Shown here one piece after another: positions 40,601 through 42,701 of a stretch of DNA of 42,701 bases; within the stretch, counting starts at the first letter, position 1; the number at the start of each line of letters is the position of its first letter. The stretch is from NCBI GenBank assembly GCA_016714745.1, contig JADKCG010000026.1, positions 1 through 42,701 on the forward strand. The letters are read 5' to 3'. Under the pieces are notes generated by a model. That model saw only the letters and a program-made list of their open reading frames with translations, was not told the DNA's origin and did not search any database. The translations under genes and the position numbers were made by a program. The stretch comes from Elusimicrobiota bacterium. Its GTDB lineage: Bacteria; Elusimicrobiota; Elusimicrobia; FEN-1173.

Positions 40601-42701
40601 GCGTATATGTTTTGTGGTAAACTCAAGGTCTTTCCTGTCGCCAGAGCGTTCTCGCCGTAACTGGCCCCTCCTCCAGCAATGGTGTAAATGTAGTTCGCTG
40701 TCCGTGCCTGGCCAAAATACGTTTTATTGCTTGTTGGTATAAATCGAGCCCGATAATTCGCGTAATCGGCAATGGAAACGTTTCCAGCCACATCAACGCT
40801 CACGCCATAGGGGCTGTTAACACGCGCGGAAGATGCCAGTCCGCCATCGCCCCCCAATGCCCCGGTTCCGTCCCCTGTAATGGTGTAAATGGAATTGGCT
40901 GTCATGGATTGACCATAATAGGTCCCCCCTGCCTTTGCGACAAACCGGATCCGGTGGTTTCCGGTATCCGCCACAATATATTGCCATGAACATCGACACT
41001 GACCCCTCTGGGCGAATACAATTGTGCGGAGGTTGCGACACCGGTATCGCCTCCGAAAGAACCTGTCCCATCCCCTGCCACCGTGTATATGGAATTGGCC
41101 GTCATGGATTGGCCAAAATAGGTCGCGCTTACTTTTGGGATGAACCGAACCCGATGATTGGTGGTGTCCGCAATAATCACGTTTCCATCCAAATCCACAC
41201 TGAGGCAAATCGGGCCATTCAATTGCGCGGAGGTGGCCGCACCGCCATCGCCTCCATAAGCCGCCGTGCCGTTGCCGGCGATCGTATAGATGTAGTGGGC
41301 TGACATGAGTTGACCAAAATAGGTTCCAGCCAATTTCGGGATAAACCGAATTCGATTATTGCCCGTGTCCGCCACGTAAACATTCCCCTCAAGATCAACA
41401 GACACCCCTGCCGCACGAACTTTTGACAGGGAGGCAGGGCCTCCGTCACCGCCAAAAGCTGCTGTCCTGTCACCCGCGATCGTGTAGATGAAATTGGCCT
41501 GCATGTTTTGACCCCAGTATGTGCCACTATTTTTCGGCACATACTGAATTAAGTCGCTTGTAGCGATGTAGATGTTGCCGCTGGGATCCACACCGATCCC
41601 GCCTGGTCGGTAGGTTTGCGCGGTTGTCGCCACAACCCCCTCCCTGGTGTAACTACCTAAACCCTCCCCGGCAATCGTGTAAATAGAATTGGCCGTCATG
41701 GGTTGGCCGAAATAGGCCCCCGATATTTTTGGCAAAAGACGAATTCGGTCATTCAATTCATCCGAAATATACACATTCCCTTTAAATCGAGGCTGACCCC
41801 CGTTTGGGTATCGGAGTTGAGCCAGGTTCCACCCCTCCATCTCCACCGTAGGCCGATGTTCCTGTGCCCGCAATGGTATAGATGGAATTGGCTGTCATGA
41901 GTTGACCGAAATAGGTCCCCGACGTATTTGCAATAACCCGAATCCGATGGTTACTCCGGTCCGCAATGAATAAATTCCCGGATTCGTCCATGTCCACATC
42001 ACTGGGGTTATGAATCTTCGCGGCGGTGGCAATCCCACCATCGCCGGAGGCTCCCCAGACACCGGTTCCCGCAATGGTGTAAATATTGTTGGCGATCATG
42101 GTTTGGCCAAAATGAATTCCCGACATCTTTGGGATATAGCGAATCCGATGGTTGGTATAATCAGCAACAGACACATTTCCCGCAACATCAACGCAGAGCC
42201 CTTGCGGCCCATTGAGTTGGGCCGAGGTGGCCACCACGTTGTCACTGTTAAACCCCCCGGTACCGGTCCCCGCAATGGTGTAGATAGAATCCGCTGTCAT
42301 GGGCTGGCCAAAATAGGTTCCCGTTACCCGAGGAATAAATCGAATGCGATGGTTGTTCGAATCGCTAATGTAAACATTGCCATCCACGTCCAGACTGACT
42401 CCGTTGGGATTATTCAACTGTGCGGAGGTCGCCGCGACGGTGTCGCTATTGAACCCGCCCGTGTGCCTGTGCCCGCAATCGTGTAAATATAATTTGCCGT
42501 CCTCATCTGACCAAAATAGGTTCCGGATGTTCTTGCGATGAACCGAATTCGATGATTCCCGGCATCGGCGATATAAACGTTGCCCGTCGTGTCAACGGTC
42601 AGGTCCCGGACATTGTTGAACAATGCGGAGATGGCGGGCCCACCATCTCCCCCATATGAGGTGTAACTCCCGGCAAGCGTGTAGTAAAAGTTCGCTTTCA
42701 T
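37609..42701 (-). CDS. Giant NHL-repeat/fibronectin-III surface protein (5' end beyond window), many frameshifts
   Basis: At least 1690 residues once joined. From its N-terminal side (right edge) come ten NHL-type beta-propeller repeats of about 66 residues (GNVYIADTGNHRIRF, TYFGQSMTANSIYTIAGTG, GGDGGxATSAQLN). Then come about eight FN3-like domains (40550-38530), and finally a C-terminal domain with SFSPNGDGRAESVVFRL, LTWDGRA and GGIYTYEITVGGRRMNGIVV. The last resembles the type B (gliding-motility-associated) sorting domain and FlgD-like Ig folds. Frames change near 42460, 41845, 41812, 41780, 40975, 40170, 39770 and 39728; each side continues the repeat register, so I treat this as one gene. 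GCNANGCS pairs suggest disulfides. Probably a surface adhesin or scaffold. Confidence 0.75.
38831..39127 (-). repeat. 297-bp intragenic repeat, copy 2
   Basis: About 96% identical by eye to 39377-39673, period 546 bp. It encodes one FN3 domain (PAYTNPGAGSLTTVDASSIR...GCNANGCSGNTVLGS). Confidence 0.85.
39377..39673 (-). repeat. 297-bp intragenic repeat, copy 1
   Basis: Near-identical to 38831-39127. It encodes an FN3 domain beginning PAYTDPGAGSLTTVDASSIR with GCNANGCSANTVLGS. Another, diverged FN3 domain lies between the copies. Confidence 0.85.
40690..42701 (-). repeat. Tandem array of ten NHL-coding repeats of about 200 bp
   Basis: The codons for YFGQ or its variants recur near 40709, 40910, 41112, 41310, 41507, 41704, 41907, 42107, 42307 and 42507, a period of about 200 bp (66 residues). 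Units are diverged at DNA level. This is protein-repeat DNA, not CRISPR. Confidence 0.8.

Noticed and set aside
40690..42701. Regularly spaced repeats considered as a CRISPR array
   Set aside because: The period is about 200 bp, units are diverged and translate to NHL propeller repeats; no short identical direct repeats with unique spacers.

Overview
The window looks like a chromosomal segment of a Gram-negative, respiring bacterium of mid-range GC. Lipoproteins, a TolC-family channel, outer-membrane barrel proteins, a PorV-like protein, multiheme c-type cytochromes and an LpoB/COG3014/LPP20 lipoprotein cluster all point to a diderm. The mixture (giant NHL/fibronectin-III surface protein with a C-terminal domain resembling type IX sorting domains, b6-type cytochrome b with a pentaheme c subunit, several REP-like repeat families) would fit Elusimicrobiota or a neighbouring lineage. 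That placement is inference from gene content, not a phylogeny.

Layout, left to right. (1) 1-3006 (-): two related secreted Ig-like/adhesin-type proteins, the second running off the left edge. (2) 3463-10167 (-): a Cus-type heavy-metal efflux operon (small secreted Cys protein, TolC-like channel, CusB-like adaptor with a metal-binding domain, CusA-like RND pump, periplasmic HMA-type protein). (3) 10261-10346 (+): tRNA-Leu(CAA), divergent from the efflux operon. (4) 10671-14623 (+): a tightly packed four-gene unit of FIST protein, TPR protein, two-TM sensor-like protein and secreted alpha/beta hydrolase. (5) 14557-21969 (-): diheme lipoprotein cytochrome c, a CtaA-CtaB fusion for heme O/A synthesis, an ABC exporter, then a glycerophosphodiesterase, QueG and a MidA-like methyltransferase. 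(6) 22107-23781 (+): barrel-like protein and a VWA lipoprotein. (7) 23861-31159 (-): ferredoxin-NADP reductase-like flavoprotein, then under its own strong promoter Rieske, cytochrome b, pentaheme c, monoheme c, single-domain response regulator, FixC and FixX. (8) 31396-32283: Dabb protein, small coiled-coil protein and, upstream of them, a promoter-to-terminator structured RNA candidate. (9) 32284-36069 (+): LpoB, a COG3014-like lipoprotein and two LPP20-like proteins. (10) 36250-42701 (-): a MITE-like element, a truncated secreted protein, a PorV-like protein and the giant NHL/FN3 protein that leaves the right edge.

The respiratory genes fit together as a quinol-oxidising chain. FixC/FixX would deliver electrons to quinone, the Rieske/b complex would oxidise quinol and pass electrons to multiheme c cytochromes, and heme A synthesis implies an aa3/caa3-type oxidase elsewhere in the genome. 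The PorV-like gene overlapping a giant protein with an SPNGDG-type C-terminal domain suggests a type IX-like secretion pair.

A window-wide feature is frame breakage. At least fourteen single-base indels, mostly a missing G in a G run on the coding strand, interrupt otherwise conserved genes. I annotate these genes across their full span and treat the breaks as probable consensus errors until reads say otherwise.
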